This document shows, piece after piece, positions 52,179 through 61,369 of a stretch of DNA of 64,000 nucleotides. The position numbers were made by a program, and so were the translations under genes. Numbering within the stretch: the stretch's first letter is position 1; each line of letters opens with the position of its first letter. Location of the stretch: NCBI RefSeq assembly GCF_020400725.1, contig NZ_JAINVG010000009.1, positions 62,001-126,000 on the forward strand. Reading direction: 5' to 3'. The stretch comes from Streptomyces sp. NK15101. GTDB lineage: Bacteria > Actinomycetota > Actinomycetes > Streptomycetales > Streptomycetaceae. The notes beneath the pieces are model-generated. The model searched no databases, was not told where the DNA came from, and saw only the letters and a program-made list of their open reading frames with translations.

Positions 52179-52806
52179 TTCCCGCGCACGGATCCTCGCC
52201 CGGATCCGTACAGCCGTCGCGGACGCGCCCGAGGCCGCGCCCGTCGTCCGCGACTACCGGACCCGCCACGTCCCGGACGACCCGGCCCGGCTCCTCGACC
52301 TGCTCCACGAGAACCTCGCCGACTACCGGGCCCGTGTGCACCGCACCGGACCGGACGGCGTCGCCGGCCTGGTCGCCCGGTTGCTCCGGGAGCGCGGCGC
52401 GCGCAGTGTCGTCGTGCCGCCCGGGCTGCCCGAGGAGTGGCTCGCCACGACCGAGGCCGTGCGGCGGCCCGACGGGCCACGGCTGGGCCCGTGCGAACTG
52501 GACGGCACGGACGCCGTGGTGACGGGGTGCGCGGTGGCGATCGCCGAGACGGGCACGATCGTCCTGGACGGCGGTCCGGGCCAGGGCCGCCGGGCGCTGA
52601 CGCTCGTCCCCGATCTGCACCTCTGCGTGGTGCGGGCCCCGGAGCAGGTGGTGGCCTCGGTGCCGCTCGCGCTCCCCCGGCTCGCCCCGGGGCGTCCGCT
52701 GACCTGGATCTCCGGGCCGTCCGCGACGAGCGACATCGAGCTCGACCGGGTGGAGGGCATCCACGGGCCGCGCACCCTGGAGGTCCTCCTGGTGACGGGC
52801 GGCTGA
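52171..52806 (+). CDS. lutC: L-lactate oxidation protein LutC (LUD domain)
   Basis: 211 residues from GTG at 52171. LUD-domain protein (RARILARIRTAVADAP; VTGCAVAIAETGTIVLDGGP; RALTLVPDLHLCVV; ISGPSATSDIELDRVEGIHG), matching LutC/YkgG. Third subunit of the lactate-oxidising complex. A 13-residue insert or linker near LLHENLADYRARVHR is usual for the family. A terminator follows seven bases after the stop. Confidence 0.93.
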   Translation: MTDSRARILARIRTAVADAPEAAPVVRDYRTRHVPDDPARLLDLLHENLADYRARVHRTGPDGVAGLVARLLRERGARSVVVPPGLPEEWLATTEAVRRPDGPRLGPCELDGTDAVVTGCAVAIAETGTIVLDGGPGQGRRALTLVPDLHLCVVRAPEQVVASVPLALPRLAPGRPLTWISGPSATSDIELDRVEGIHGPRTLEVLLVTGG

Positions 52807-52812
52807 CACGCG

Positions 52813-52846
52813 GAAGCAGCCGGGCCCGGGGGCGTCCGGCTGCTTC
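52813..52846. terminator. 11-bp hairpin after lutC
   Basis: GAAGCAGCCGG (52813-52823) pairs with CCGGCTGCTTC (52836-52846). It separates lutABC from the convergent LacI gene. Confidence 0.75.
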
Positions 52847-52860
52847 ACCCCGGGGCGGCG

Positions 52861-53886
52861 TCAGGTCGACTCGCGGCGGACGAGCTCCGTCGGCAGGATG
52901 ACCGTCGCCGGGTCCTCGCCCGCTATCCGTGCCAGGAGCGTCCGGACCATCTCGGTGCTGATGCGGTCCCAGGGCTGGCGGATGGTGGTGAGGGAGGGGC
53001 GGGAGGAGAGGGCCGCCGGGGAGTCGTCGAAGCCGCCGACGGCGATGTCCTCGGGGACCCGCCTGCCCGCGCGGTCGAGCGCGTCGAGGACGCCCTGCGC
53101 CATCAGGTCGGAGGCGACGAAGACGGCGTCGATGTCCGGGGCGCGCTCCAGGAGGACGCGGGCGGCGTCCTCGCCGCTGGCCCGGCTGTAGTCACCGGTG
53201 GCGATCAGCGTCTCGTCGACGGGCAGGCCGTGTTCGGCGAGCGTCTCGCGGTAGCCGGCGAGGCGTTCCACCCCGCCGGGGGTGTCGAGCGGTCCGGTGA
53301 CGGTGGCGATGCGGCGCCGCCCGGTCGCGTACAGGTGGCGCACCATGTCGCGGGCGCCGTCCCGGTCGTCGGCGGCGACGTAGCCGATCTTGGCGGTCTG
53401 GCCGAGGGGCTTGCCGCAGGCGACGACGGGGACGCCGGCCTCGTGCAGCCGGGCCACCACGGGATCGCCGGAGTGGCTGGAGACGAGGAGGACGCCGTCG
53501 ACGTGGCCGGCCTCGATGTAGCGGAGGTTGCGGCGGCGTTCGTCCTCGGTGCCCGCGATCATCAGGAGGAGCGGGATGTCCTGGGCGGCGAGGGCCTGGG
53601 TGCAGGCCCTGAGGAGGACGTTGAAGTTGGGGTCCTCGAAGAAGCGCTCCTGCGGTTCGGTCAGGAGGAAGGCGACCGAGTCGGACTTGCCGGTGATCAG
53701 CGAGCGGGCGTGCCGGTTGACGACGTATCCCGTTCTTCGGATCGCGGCGTCGACGGCCGCCTTCGCGGTCGGGCTGACGTAGTGGCCGCCGTTGAGGACG
53801 CGGGAGACGGTGCCGCGCGAGACTCCGGCCTCGCGGGCCACGTCGTGGATGGTCGCCGGGCGGCGCCTGCTCGCTGCTGCGCTCAT
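52861..53886 (-). CDS. LacI-family regulator, probable galactan-locus repressor
   Basis: 341 residues. HTH PATIHDVAREAGVSRGTVSR with hinge helix VLNGGHYVSPTAKAAVDAAI, then a periplasmic-binding-type sugar domain ending PTELVRREST. It is the gene just downstream of the ABC importer on the same strand (29-base gap) and probably represses the importer and the divergent GH42/GH53 genes; a LacI-type operator lies on the importer promoter (57187-57200). Effector is likely galactose or a galacto-oligosaccharide, by context. Confidence 0.9.
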   Translation of the reverse strand: MSAAASRRRPATIHDVAREAGVSRGTVSRVLNGGHYVSPTAKAAVDAAIRRTGYVVNRHARSLITGKSDSVAFLLTEPQERFFEDPNFNVLLRACTQALAAQDIPLLLMIAGTEDERRRNLRYIEAGHVDGVLLVSSHSGDPVVARLHEAGVPVVACGKPLGQTAKIGYVAADDRDGARDMVRHLYATGRRRIATVTGPLDTPGGVERLAGYRETLAEHGLPVDETLIATGDYSRASGEDAARVLLERAPDIDAVFVASDLMAQGVLDALDRAGRRVPEDIAVGGFDDSPAALSSRPSLTTIRQPWDRISTEMVRTLLARIAGEDPATVILPTELVRREST

Positions 53887-53915
53887 GCTGTGTGTTTCCC
53901 CTCGATCCCCTGTGG

Positions 53916-54830
53916 TCAGGACTTTACGGCGCCGGAGAGCAGGTCGAGGCTCCAGAAGCGCTGGATGACCAGGAACAGGGCGATGAGCGGGACGACGGCG
54001 AGGAAGGCTCCGGTGATGACGAGGGTGTAGAGGGAGGGCTGGCTGGCGCCCTGCTTGAGGAGGGTGAACAGGCCGACGGTCATGGGGAACTTCTCGTCGT
54101 CGCCGAGCATGATGAAGGGCAGCAGGAAGTTGTTCCAGATGGCGACGAACTGGAAGAGGAAGATCGTCACCAGGCCCGGGGCCATCATGGGGACGGCGAT
54201 CCGCAGGAAGATCCGCCATTCGCCCGCGCCGTCCATGCGGCCCGCCTCGACGAGTTCCATCGGGATGGCGGCCTCGGCGTAGATCCGGCCGAGGTAGACG
54301 CCGTACGGGGAGAGGACCAGCGGCAGCAGCACGGAGGCGTACGTGTCCGTGAGGTCGGCCTCGGCCATGATCAGGTACTGCGGGATGGCGAGGATGACCG
54401 GGGGCATGAGGACGCCGGTGAGGATGACGTTGAAGAAGGGCTCGCGGCCGCGGAAGCGGTAGACCGCGAAGGCGTAGCCGGCGAAGGCGGAGACCACGGT
54501 GGACAGGACGGCGCCGAGGCCCGCGTAGAAGACGGAGTTGCCCATCCATCGCCAGTAGATGCCCTCGCGGTACGTGTCGAGGTCGGCGAGGTTGTCGGCG
54601 AAGCCGTCGCCGGGCAGGAAGGTGAAGGTGGAGAAGAGGTCCTGGCCCGACTTGGTGGCGGCGACCACGACCCAGGCGACGGGGAGCAGGCAGTAGAGCG
54701 CCCCGAGGACGAGCGCGGCGGTGGGGAGCAGGGCCGTGCGGCGGGGGCGGGGCGGGCCCTGGGAGGTGCCGGGGGTGGTGCCGGCGGCCGGGGCGGACGC
54801 GCGGAGCGGCGGGGAGGCGAGCCCGGTCAT
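53916..54830 (-). CDS. Carbohydrate ABC importer, permease (MalG/GanQ-like)
   Basis: 304 residues. Six helices, with the coupling loop LVEAGRMDGAGEWRIFLRIA (EAA motif of MalG-type permeases). N-terminal 30 residues are Ala/Pro-rich and cytoplasmic. The ATG overlaps the stop of the other permease by four bases. No ATPase gene is in the operon, so it should use a shared MsiK-type ATPase encoded elsewhere, as is usual in Streptomyces. Confidence 0.92.
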   Translation of the reverse strand: MTGLASPPLRASAPAAGTTPGTSQGPPRPRRTALLPTAALVLGALYCLLPVAWVVVAATKSGQDLFSTFTFLPGDGFADNLADLDTYREGIYWRWMGNSVFYAGLGAVLSTVVSAFAGYAFAVYRFRGREPFFNVILTGVLMPPVILAIPQYLIMAEADLTDTYASVLLPLVLSPYGVYLGRIYAEAAIPMELVEAGRMDGAGEWRIFLRIAVPMMAPGLVTIFLFQFVAIWNNFLLPFIMLGDDEKFPMTVGLFTLLKQGASQPSLYTLVITGAFLAVVPLIALFLVIQRFWSLDLLSGAVKS

Positions 54831-55810
54831 CGGCCTGCTCCTTGTGCGGTGCGGCGGTTGGAGGCCCTCAGGAGGGTGAAGGAGAGCGCGAAGGTGGCGA
54901 GGGCGAGCACCACGGCGGTGGCCGAGGCGGCGTGGATGTTCCCGCCGGTGAAGGCGTCGCCGTAGACCTTCATGAGGGGGCTCCAGGTGGAGGGGATGCC
55001 GTTGGTGAGCGGCTTGAGCGTCATGGGCTCGTTGAAGACCTGGAGGGTGGCGATGATCGAGAAGAAGAAGGTGAGCACCAGGGAGGGCGCCACCATCGGG
55101 ATCTTGATGCGGAGCGCGATCTGCAGCTCCGAGCAGCCGTCGAGCTTGGCCGCCTCGTGCACCTCGGCGGGCAGGGAGCGCAGCGCGGTGTAGATGACGA
55201 TCATGTTGAAGCCGGTGCCGCCCCAGACGGCGATGTTCGCCATCGACAGGTAGAGGAGTCCGCCGTCCATGAGGTCGGGCCGCGGGAGTCCGAGGGCGTC
55301 GAGGAGGTGGAGGAAGGGACTGACGTCGGGGAGGTAGAGGAAGCCCCAGAGGAGCGCCGCGATGACGCCGGGCACGGCGTACGGCAGGAAGATCGCGAGG
55401 CGGGCGAAGGAACGGGCGCGGACGCGCTCGGTGTCGAGCAGGAGCGCGAAGAGCAGGGCGAGGCCGAGCATGACGGGGACGACGATCGCGCCGTAGCCGA
55501 GGACGCGCAGGGCGCTGTGGAGGAACTCGGAGTCGGTGAGGGCGGCGGTGTAGTTCTCCAGGCCGGCCCAGACCTCGCTCCTGGCTCCCTTGCCGAGGCC
55601 GAGGCCCTTGATCTCGACCTTGTGGAAGCTGAGCCAGACGGCGTAGCCGATGGGCAGGGCGAAGAAGAGGGCGAAGAGGACGGCGGCGGGGAGGAGGAAG
55701 AGGTAGGGGGCGCTTCGCGCTCGTTTGGGGGTGGTGGTGGGCGACGGGAGGTCGTACGGGGCCGCTTCGGCCCCGTACGACCGGCGCACGCCCTGGCGGG
55801 GCCGCGTCAC
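54827..55810 (-). CDS. Carbohydrate ABC importer, permease (MalF/GanP-like)
   Basis: 327 residues from a GTG that overlaps the binding-protein stop (GTGA). Six helices (start YLFLLPAAVLFALFFALPIG) and EAA loop EVHEAAKLDGCSELQIALRI. The first 30 residues (TRPRQGVRRSYGAEAAPYDL, then PSPTTTPKRARS) are encoded across a 15-bp perfect hairpin, so this segment may be shaped by RNA structure rather than by protein function. Confidence 0.92.
   Translation of the reverse strand: MTRPRQGVRRSYGAEAAPYDLPSPTTTPKRARSAPYLFLLPAAVLFALFFALPIGYAVWLSFHKVEIKGLGLGKGARSEVWAGLENYTAALTDSEFLHSALRVLGYGAIVVPVMLGLALLFALLLDTERVRARSFARLAIFLPYAVPGVIAALLWGFLYLPDVSPFLHLLDALGLPRPDLMDGGLLYLSMANIAVWGGTGFNMIVIYTALRSLPAEVHEAAKLDGCSELQIALRIKIPMVAPSLVLTFFFSIIATLQVFNEPMTLKPLTNGIPSTWSPLMKVYGDAFTGGNIHAASATAVVLALATFALSFTLLRASNRRTAQGAGR
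55750..55782 (-). repeat. 15-bp perfect hairpin at the binding-protein/permease junction
   Basis: GGTCGTACGGGGCCG (55750-55764) pairs with CGGCCCCGTACGACC (55768-55782) across CTT. It lies within the first codons of the permease, 25 bases after the binding-protein stop, where a stem can lower expression of the permeases relative to the binding protein. Confidence 0.75.
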
Positions 55811-57123
55811 TTGGCGACTCCGAAGCCCTGCTTCTCCAGGTCCGCGACGGTGGTGTTCCGGACGGCGGTCAGGGCGGTGCCGAAGCCGGACCTGGCCTTG
55901 GCGGCCTTGCCGAACTCGTCCTTGAAGGAGGTGTAGGCGACGTTCACGTTGGGGCCCCAGGCGGCCGGCGCGGTGGTCTTCGCGATCTCGGCGGCGCGGG
56001 TGTAGAAGTCGGGCTGGTTGGCGAAGTAGGCGGGGGCCTCGGCGAGGGCGCCGCTGGTCTGGGCGGCGGTGGCGGCGGGGTAGATGCCGCTCTCCTTGAC
56101 GAGGGCGGCGAGGGCCTTCGGGTCGGTGTTCAGCCAGACGGCGAACTTCGCGGCGGCCTCCTTGTGCTTCGAGTCGGAGGTGACGGCGGTGGAGGAACCG
56201 CCCCAGCTGCCGGTGGAGTTCCCGTCCTCGGTCCACTGCGGGAGCGGGGCCATGGCCCACTTGCCCTTGCCGTCGGGGGCGGCGGTGGTGAGGGTGCCGG
56301 GGGCCCAGACGGCGCTGACCCAGGCGAGCTGCTCGCCGGTGTTCATGGCCTTGTTCCAGGCGGGGGTGTACATCGGCTGGTTGTCGATGGCGCCCTCGGC
56401 GACCAGGCCGCCCCAGAAGTCGGCGACCTTCTTGGTGGCGGCGTCGTCGATGCCGACCTTCCACTTCTCGCCCTCGAAGGTCCACCACTTGGCGCCGGCC
56501 TGCTGGGAGAGGCCGGCGAAGAGGCCGGCGTCGTTGGCGGAGAAGGTGGTCAGGGACTTGCCGGGGGCCTTCTTCTTCAGGGTGCGGGCGGTGGCGGCGA
56601 ACTCGTCCCAGGTGGTGGGGACGGAGAGGCCGTACTGCTCGAAGAGGTCCTCGCGGTAGAAGAACATCAGCGGCCCGGAGTCCTGCGGCAGGGCGTAGAC
56701 GGCCTCGCCGCCGAAGGTGGTCTGCTGCCAGATGCCGGGTGCGAAGGCGTTCTTGACGTCCTCGGGGACCTCGGCGGCCACGTCGGCCAGGGAGTCGTTG
56801 CTGACGAGGGTGGGGAGGGCCTGGTACTCGGCCTGGACGAGGTCCGGTCCCTTGTGCGCCTTGGTCGCGGTGATGACCTTGGTGACGAGGTCGTCGCCGG
56901 AAGCCTGCTTCTGCACGGTGACCTTGATGTCGGGGTGCTCGGCGTTCCAGAGGGCGGCGACCTTGTCCATGCCGGGTGCCCAGGCCCAGTAGGTGAGCGA
57001 GACGGGGCCGGAGCCGGCGCCCGCCTCGTCGTCGGAGCCGGAGGAGCCGCAGGCGGAGAGTGCGGTGGCGCCGAGCAGGACGGCGGTGGCGGCGGCGAGA
57101 CCGCGGCGCGTGATGTGAGGCAT
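55807..57123 (-). CDS. Carbohydrate ABC importer, substrate-binding lipoprotein (GanS-like)
   Basis: 438 residues. Signal peptide with lipobox TALSAC (Cys25), then an SBP family 1 fold beginning SLTYWAWAPGMDKVAALWNA. Tryptophan-rich sugar-site segments such as GAKWWTFEGEKWKVG and GNSTGSWGGSSTAV are present. First gene of the importer operon, divergent from the GH42 gene. Substrate is inferred from context as beta-1,4-galacto-oligosaccharides. Confidence 0.93.
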   Translation of the reverse strand: MPHITRRGLAAATAVLLGATALSACGSSGSDDEAGAGSGPVSLTYWAWAPGMDKVAALWNAEHPDIKVTVQKQASGDDLVTKVITATKAHKGPDLVQAEYQALPTLVSNDSLADVAAEVPEDVKNAFAPGIWQQTTFGGEAVYALPQDSGPLMFFYREDLFEQYGLSVPTTWDEFAATARTLKKKAPGKSLTTFSANDAGLFAGLSQQAGAKWWTFEGEKWKVGIDDAATKKVADFWGGLVAEGAIDNQPMYTPAWNKAMNTGEQLAWVSAVWAPGTLTTAAPDGKGKWAMAPLPQWTEDGNSTGSWGGSSTAVTSDSKHKEAAAKFAVWLNTDPKALAALVKESGIYPAATAAQTSGALAEAPAYFANQPDFYTRAAEIAKTTAPAAWGPNVNVAYTSFKDEFGKAAKARSGFGTALTAVRNTTVADLEKQGFGVAK

Positions 57124-57186
57124 GGGGTGCTTCTCCCTGACCGAAAAAGGGGCCTCTCCCTGGAGCGGGGTGGCCGGTCATGCATC

Positions 57187-57228
57187 TGTGAGCGTTCACA
57201 GTAGAGAAACGTTCCAGACACTTGTCAA
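57187..57228 (-). promoter_or_regulatory. Importer promoter with LacI-type operator
   Basis: On the minus strand TTGACA (57228-57223), 17 bases, TCTACT (57205-57200), followed directly by the operator TGTGAACGCTCACA (57200-57187). TGTGA-N4-TCACA is fully symmetric. A second AACGTT centre (57208-57213) lies in the spacer. A repressor here would block this promoter and could also affect the divergent GH42 gene. Confidence 0.78.
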
Positions 57229-57333
57229 TGGTTGTTCGTGTGCGGTTATGTTGCGTTGCCGCATCGAGATCGAGTGTGTGCACGTTCCCAGGTAGCCCAG
57301 AGCTTCCGTCTTCCGAGGTTTCAGGAGAGACTC

Positions 57334-59358
57334 ATGCCGCAGACCACTCCGAAGGGCCTGCACCGGCTCGCGTTCGGCGGGGACTACAACCCCGAGCAGT
57401 GGCCGGAAAGCATCTGGCAGGAGGACGTCCGGCTGATGCGGGAGGCCGGCGTCACCATGGTGAGCGTCGGGATCTTCTCCTGGGCCCTCCTCGAACCCGA
57501 GCCGGGCCGCTACGACTTCGGCTGGCTCGACCGGCTCCTCGACCTGCTCCACGAGAACGGCGTCCGCGTCGACCTGGGCACCCCCACCGTGGCGCCGCCC
57601 GCCTGGTTCTACCGCGCCCACCCCGAGGCCCTGCCCGTCACCGCCGAGGGCGTCCGCTTCTCCTACGGCTCACGCGGGGCGATCTGCCACGGCAACGGCG
57701 ACTACCGCGCGGCCGCCGCCGGCATCACCACCCGGCTGGCCCGCCGCTACGGCAGCCACCCGGCGCTCGCCCTGTGGCACGTCCACAACGAGTACGGCGT
57801 CCCCGTCAGCGCCTGCTACTGCGACAACTGCGCCGCCCGCTTCCGCCGCTGGCTCCACGAGACGTACGGCTCGGTCGACGCCGTCAACGAGGCCTGGGGC
57901 ACCGCCTTCTGGGGCCAGCGCTACGGCTCGTACGAGGAGATCGACCCGCCCCGCGTCACCCCCACCGTCGGCAACCCGGCCCAGCAGCTCGACTACCGCC
58001 GCTTCGCCGACGCCACCATCCGGGAGAACTTCCGGGCGGAACGGGACGTCCTGCACGAGCTCGCCCCCGGCATCCCCGTCACCACCAACTTCATGACCGC
58101 GCTCAGCCAGTGCGACTCCCTCGACTACTGGGCCTGGGGCCGCGAGGTCGACCTCGTCACCAACGACCACTACCTCATCACCGACGGCCGCCGCACCCAC
58201 GTCAACCTCGCCATGGCCGCCGACCTCACCCGCTCCGTCGCCGGCGGCGCGCCCTGGCTGCTCCTGGAGCACTCCACCTCCGGCGTGAACTGGCAGCCCC
58301 GCAACCCCGCCAAGCGCCCCGGCGAGATGGCCCGCAACTCCCTCGCCCACGTCGCCCGCGGCTCCGAGGGCGCCATGTTCTTCCAGTGGCGCCAGTCCCG
58401 GCGCGGCGCCGAGAAGTTCCACTCCGCGATGGTCCCGCACGGCGGCACCGACACCCGGATCTGGCGGGAGGTCGTCGCCCTCGGCGCCGACGTGGAGGCC
58501 CTCGCCGAGATCCGCGGCACCCGGACCGTCCCGGACGTCGCCATGGTCTGGGACTGGCACTCCTGGTGGGCGCAGAGCCTGGAGTGGCGGCCGAGCGAGG
58601 CCCACGAGGCCCGCGAGCGCGCCGACGGCTTCTACGAGGCCCTCTACGACCGGCACCTCACCGTCGACTTCGCCCACCCCGAGTCCGACCTCTCGGCGTA
58701 CCCGCTGGTCGTCGTCCCCGCGCTCTACCTCACCACCGAGGCCGCCGGAGACAACCTGCGGGAGTACGTCGAGAACGGCGGCACCCTCGTCGTCTCGTAC
58801 TTCTCCGGGATCGTCGACGAGCACGACGCCGTCCACCCCGGCGCCCACCCGGGCGCCCTGCGCGAGGTCCTCGGCCTCACCGTGGACGAGTGGTCCCCGC
58901 TCCTGGACGACCAGCGGGTGACCGTCACCGGACCGGACGGCGCCACACTCACCGGCGACGTCTGGACGGAGTTCGTCCGGCCGCGCGGCGCGGAGACGGT
59001 GTGGACGTACGCGGACGGACCGGCCGCCGGCGGGCCCGCCGTCACCCGCCACCGGCTCGGCCGGGGCACCGCCTGGTACGTCTCCACCCGGCTCGACGCG
59101 GCCTCGCTCGACGCGATCCTCGCCGCCGCCTGCGAGGACGCCGGGGTCGCCCCGCGCACCGGACTCCCGCGCGACGTCGAGGTCGTGCACCGCGCCGGGG
59201 ACGCCGGGCAGCGGTACGTCTTCGCGCTGAACCACTCCGCCGAGGACGCCGAGGTGCCGCTGGACGGCTCCGGCACGGAGCTCCTCCACGGCGATCCGGC
59301 GGACGGCAGGCTGACCGTCCCGGCCGGCGCCGTCAGGGTCGTACGCCTCGACGCCTGA
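57334..59358 (+). CDS. GH42 beta-galactosidase, cytoplasmic
   Basis: 674 residues. GH42 start LAFGGDYNPEQWPESIWQED; acid/base Glu in LWHVHNEYGVPVSACYCDNC, which also holds family zinc-binding cysteines; nucleophile Glu in WLLLEHSTSGVNWQPRN. Domain A is a TIM barrel to about residue 390, B the trimerisation domain (VALGADVEALAEIRGTR onward), C the small beta domain at the end. No signal peptide. ATG has AGGAG six bases upstream. It would hydrolyse imported galacto-oligosaccharides. Confidence 0.95.
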   Translation: MPQTTPKGLHRLAFGGDYNPEQWPESIWQEDVRLMREAGVTMVSVGIFSWALLEPEPGRYDFGWLDRLLDLLHENGVRVDLGTPTVAPPAWFYRAHPEALPVTAEGVRFSYGSRGAICHGNGDYRAAAAGITTRLARRYGSHPALALWHVHNEYGVPVSACYCDNCAARFRRWLHETYGSVDAVNEAWGTAFWGQRYGSYEEIDPPRVTPTVGNPAQQLDYRRFADATIRENFRAERDVLHELAPGIPVTTNFMTALSQCDSLDYWAWGREVDLVTNDHYLITDGRRTHVNLAMAADLTRSVAGGAPWLLLEHSTSGVNWQPRNPAKRPGEMARNSLAHVARGSEGAMFFQWRQSRRGAEKFHSAMVPHGGTDTRIWREVVALGADVEALAEIRGTRTVPDVAMVWDWHSWWAQSLEWRPSEAHEARERADGFYEALYDRHLTVDFAHPESDLSAYPLVVVPALYLTTEAAGDNLREYVENGGTLVVSYFSGIVDEHDAVHPGAHPGALREVLGLTVDEWSPLLDDQRVTVTGPDGATLTGDVWTEFVRPRGAETVWTYADGPAAGGPAVTRHRLGRGTAWYVSTRLDAASLDAILAAACEDAGVAPRTGLPRDVEVVHRAGDAGQRYVFALNHSAEDAEVPLDGSGTELLHGDPADGRLTVPAGAVRVVRLDA

Positions 59359-59502
59359 CCACACCTCCTCCGGGGCCCTCCGATCTCCCCGGGGGCGGCC
59401 CGCACCCGTTGCGCCGCCCCCGGGCGAGCCGTGCCACCGCACCACCCGCAAGGAACCGCCCCGCACCACTTCCCCGTCCGTCACCGTCGAAGGGACTCGA
59501 CG

Positions 59503-61083
59503 ATGCGCACCACCAGAAGCCGCTTCCGCCTGCGGGCCCCGTCGCTCGCCGCCGTGCTCGGCGCGGGCCTGTTGCTCGCCCCGCTCCCGGCGCACGAGGC
59601 CGCCGCCGCGAGCACCCTCGCCAATGCCGGTTTCGAGGCCGGCGGCACCGGGACCGCCACCCCCTCCGGCTGGTCCACCTACTCCGCCGCCGGCCAGGAC
59701 GCCGCCTCCTTCACCGAGGCCGGGGGCCACAGCGGCAGCTTCCGCCTCACCCACTGGTCCTCCGCCGCGTACAAGGTGGAGACCTACCAGTACCTCTCCG
59801 GTCTCACCGACGGCGACTACACGCTCAGCGCCTGGGTCCGCTCCGGCGGCGGGCAGAACTCCGCCTACCTCGCCCTGCGCAACTGCGGCTCCGCCGAGCA
59901 GCGCACCGACCTCCCGGTGACGTCGAGCGGCTGGATACGGATCGTCACCCCGGTCAAGGTCGTCGGCGGGGCCTGCACGATCAGCGTCAACTCCGACGCC
60001 AAGGCGGGCAACTGGATCAACGTCGACGACCTGACGTTCGCCTCGGGCACGAGCGGTCTGACGGTCAGGGGCGTCGACCTGTCCGCGCTGAAGAAGAGCG
60101 AGGACCTCGGCGGGACGTACAGGTCGAGCGCGGGCACCACCGGTGACGCGGTGGCGCTGCTCAAGGGGGCGGGCGCGAACTACGGCCGCCTCAAGGTGTG
60201 GGTGAACCCGGCCGACGGCTACAACGACAAGGCCCGCGTCCTGGCCACCGCGCAGAGGATCAAGGCGCAGGGCATGAAGCTGCTCGTCGACTTCCACTAC
60301 TCGGACATCTGGGCCGACCCGGGGGCCCAGACGAAGCCGGCGGCCTGGTCGGGGCACTCGTACACCCAGCTGAAGACCGATGTCCACGACCACACGTACG
60401 ACGTGCTCAACGCCCTCAAGGCGCAGGGCACCGCGGCCGACATGGTGCAGATCGGCAACGAGATCAACACCGGCATGCTGTGGCCCGAGGGCTCCACGAG
60501 CAACTGGACCCAGCTGGCCGGGCTGCTGAAGTCCGGGATCTCCGCCGCCAAGGAGGTCAGTTCGAGCACCCGGATCGCACTGCACCTCGCCAACGGCGGC
60601 GACAACGCCCTGTACCGCACCTGGTTCGACAACGCGGCGGCGCAGGGCGTGAGTTACGACGTGATCGCGCTGTCCTTCTACGGCTACTGGCACGGCGCCC
60701 TGCCCTCGCTCCAGGCCAACCTGGACGACATCTCGGCCCGTTACGGCAAGAAGGTGATGGTCGCGGAGACCGCGTACCCGTTCCGGCTGGACAGCGAGGA
60801 CAGCCACGAGAACATCATCGACCTGCCGAGCGAGCTCGTCTCCGGCTACCCGGCGAGCAGCGCCGGCCAGTCGGCGTGGCTGCGTGACGTGATGAACGTC
60901 GTCGAGGCGGTGCCGAACGGCCGCGGCCTGGGCGTCATCTACTGGGAGCCGGCGTGGACCGCCGTCGCGGGCAACGGCTGGGACCCGGCCGACTCCTCGT
61001 CCGGCAACGGCTGGGAGAACCAGGCCCTGTTCGACTACGACGGCAAGCTGCTCCCGGCGGCGGGCCGGCTGGCCCACCGCTGA
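59503..61083 (+). CDS. Secreted GH53 endo-beta-1,4-galactanase with N-terminal CBM
   Basis: 526 residues. Signal peptide (SLAAVLGAGLLLAPLPAHEA), then residues about 37-185 form a CBM-like beta-sandwich (LANAGFEAGGTGTATPSGWS ... WINVDDLTFASG), then the GH53 barrel from VRGVDLSALKKSEDLGG. Catalytic acid/base Glu in QIGNEINTGMLWP and nucleophile in VMVAETAYPFRL. Degrades type I (arabino)galactan outside the cell. Follows GH42 by 144 bases; shared transcription is likely. Confidence 0.94.
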   Translation: MRTTRSRFRLRAPSLAAVLGAGLLLAPLPAHEAAAASTLANAGFEAGGTGTATPSGWSTYSAAGQDAASFTEAGGHSGSFRLTHWSSAAYKVETYQYLSGLTDGDYTLSAWVRSGGGQNSAYLALRNCGSAEQRTDLPVTSSGWIRIVTPVKVVGGACTISVNSDAKAGNWINVDDLTFASGTSGLTVRGVDLSALKKSEDLGGTYRSSAGTTGDAVALLKGAGANYGRLKVWVNPADGYNDKARVLATAQRIKAQGMKLLVDFHYSDIWADPGAQTKPAAWSGHSYTQLKTDVHDHTYDVLNALKAQGTAADMVQIGNEINTGMLWPEGSTSNWTQLAGLLKSGISAAKEVSSSTRIALHLANGGDNALYRTWFDNAAAQGVSYDVIALSFYGYWHGALPSLQANLDDISARYGKKVMVAETAYPFRLDSEDSHENIIDLPSELVSGYPASSAGQSAWLRDVMNVVEAVPNGRGLGVIYWEPAWTAVAGNGWDPADSSSGNGWENQALFDYDGKLLPAAGRLAHR

Positions 61084-61109
61084 CCGACCCGTACAGCCGA
61101 CGGAACACC

Positions 61110-61137
61110 GGGGCGGACTCCTGAAGGAGCCCGCCCC
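61110..61137 (+). terminator. Hairpin terminator after GH53 gene
   Basis: GGGGCGGACTCCT pairs with AGGAGCCCGCCCC around GA, 13 pairs with one mismatch, followed by TTC. Confidence 0.75.
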
Positions 61138-61150
61138 TTCGGCGTGGCCG

Positions 61151-61339
61151 CTACCACTCGGCCGGCGAGCCGTCGTCCCGGCGCCGGGCCGGGTTGCGCC
61201 AGCGGTGCCCCACCTCGGCGGCCCGTCCGACCGCCTTCGCGTCGACCTCGATCCCGAGGCCCGGGCCGGCCGGCAGGGCCACGTGACCGTCCTCGTACCG
61301 GAAGACCGAGGGGTCGACGAGGTAGTCGAGCAGGTCGGA
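61151..61339 (-). pseudogene. C-terminal remnant of a galactonate dehydratase-like enzyme (enolase superfamily)
   Basis: On the minus strand the frame ends VFRYEDGHVALPAGPGLGIE, VDAKAVGRAAEVGHRWRNPA, RRRDDGSPAEW, stop at 61151. This is the closing segment of mandelate racemase/D-galactonate dehydratase-type proteins (PGLGIEVD and HRWRNP are characteristic). The pattern stops at about 61339, leaving only some 63 of roughly 380 residues. On its right the sequence changes directly to a plus-strand ROK fragment. Confidence 0.75.
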
Positions 61340-61369
61340 CGGCCGCCCGCGCCTCGGCGGGGGCGGTGC

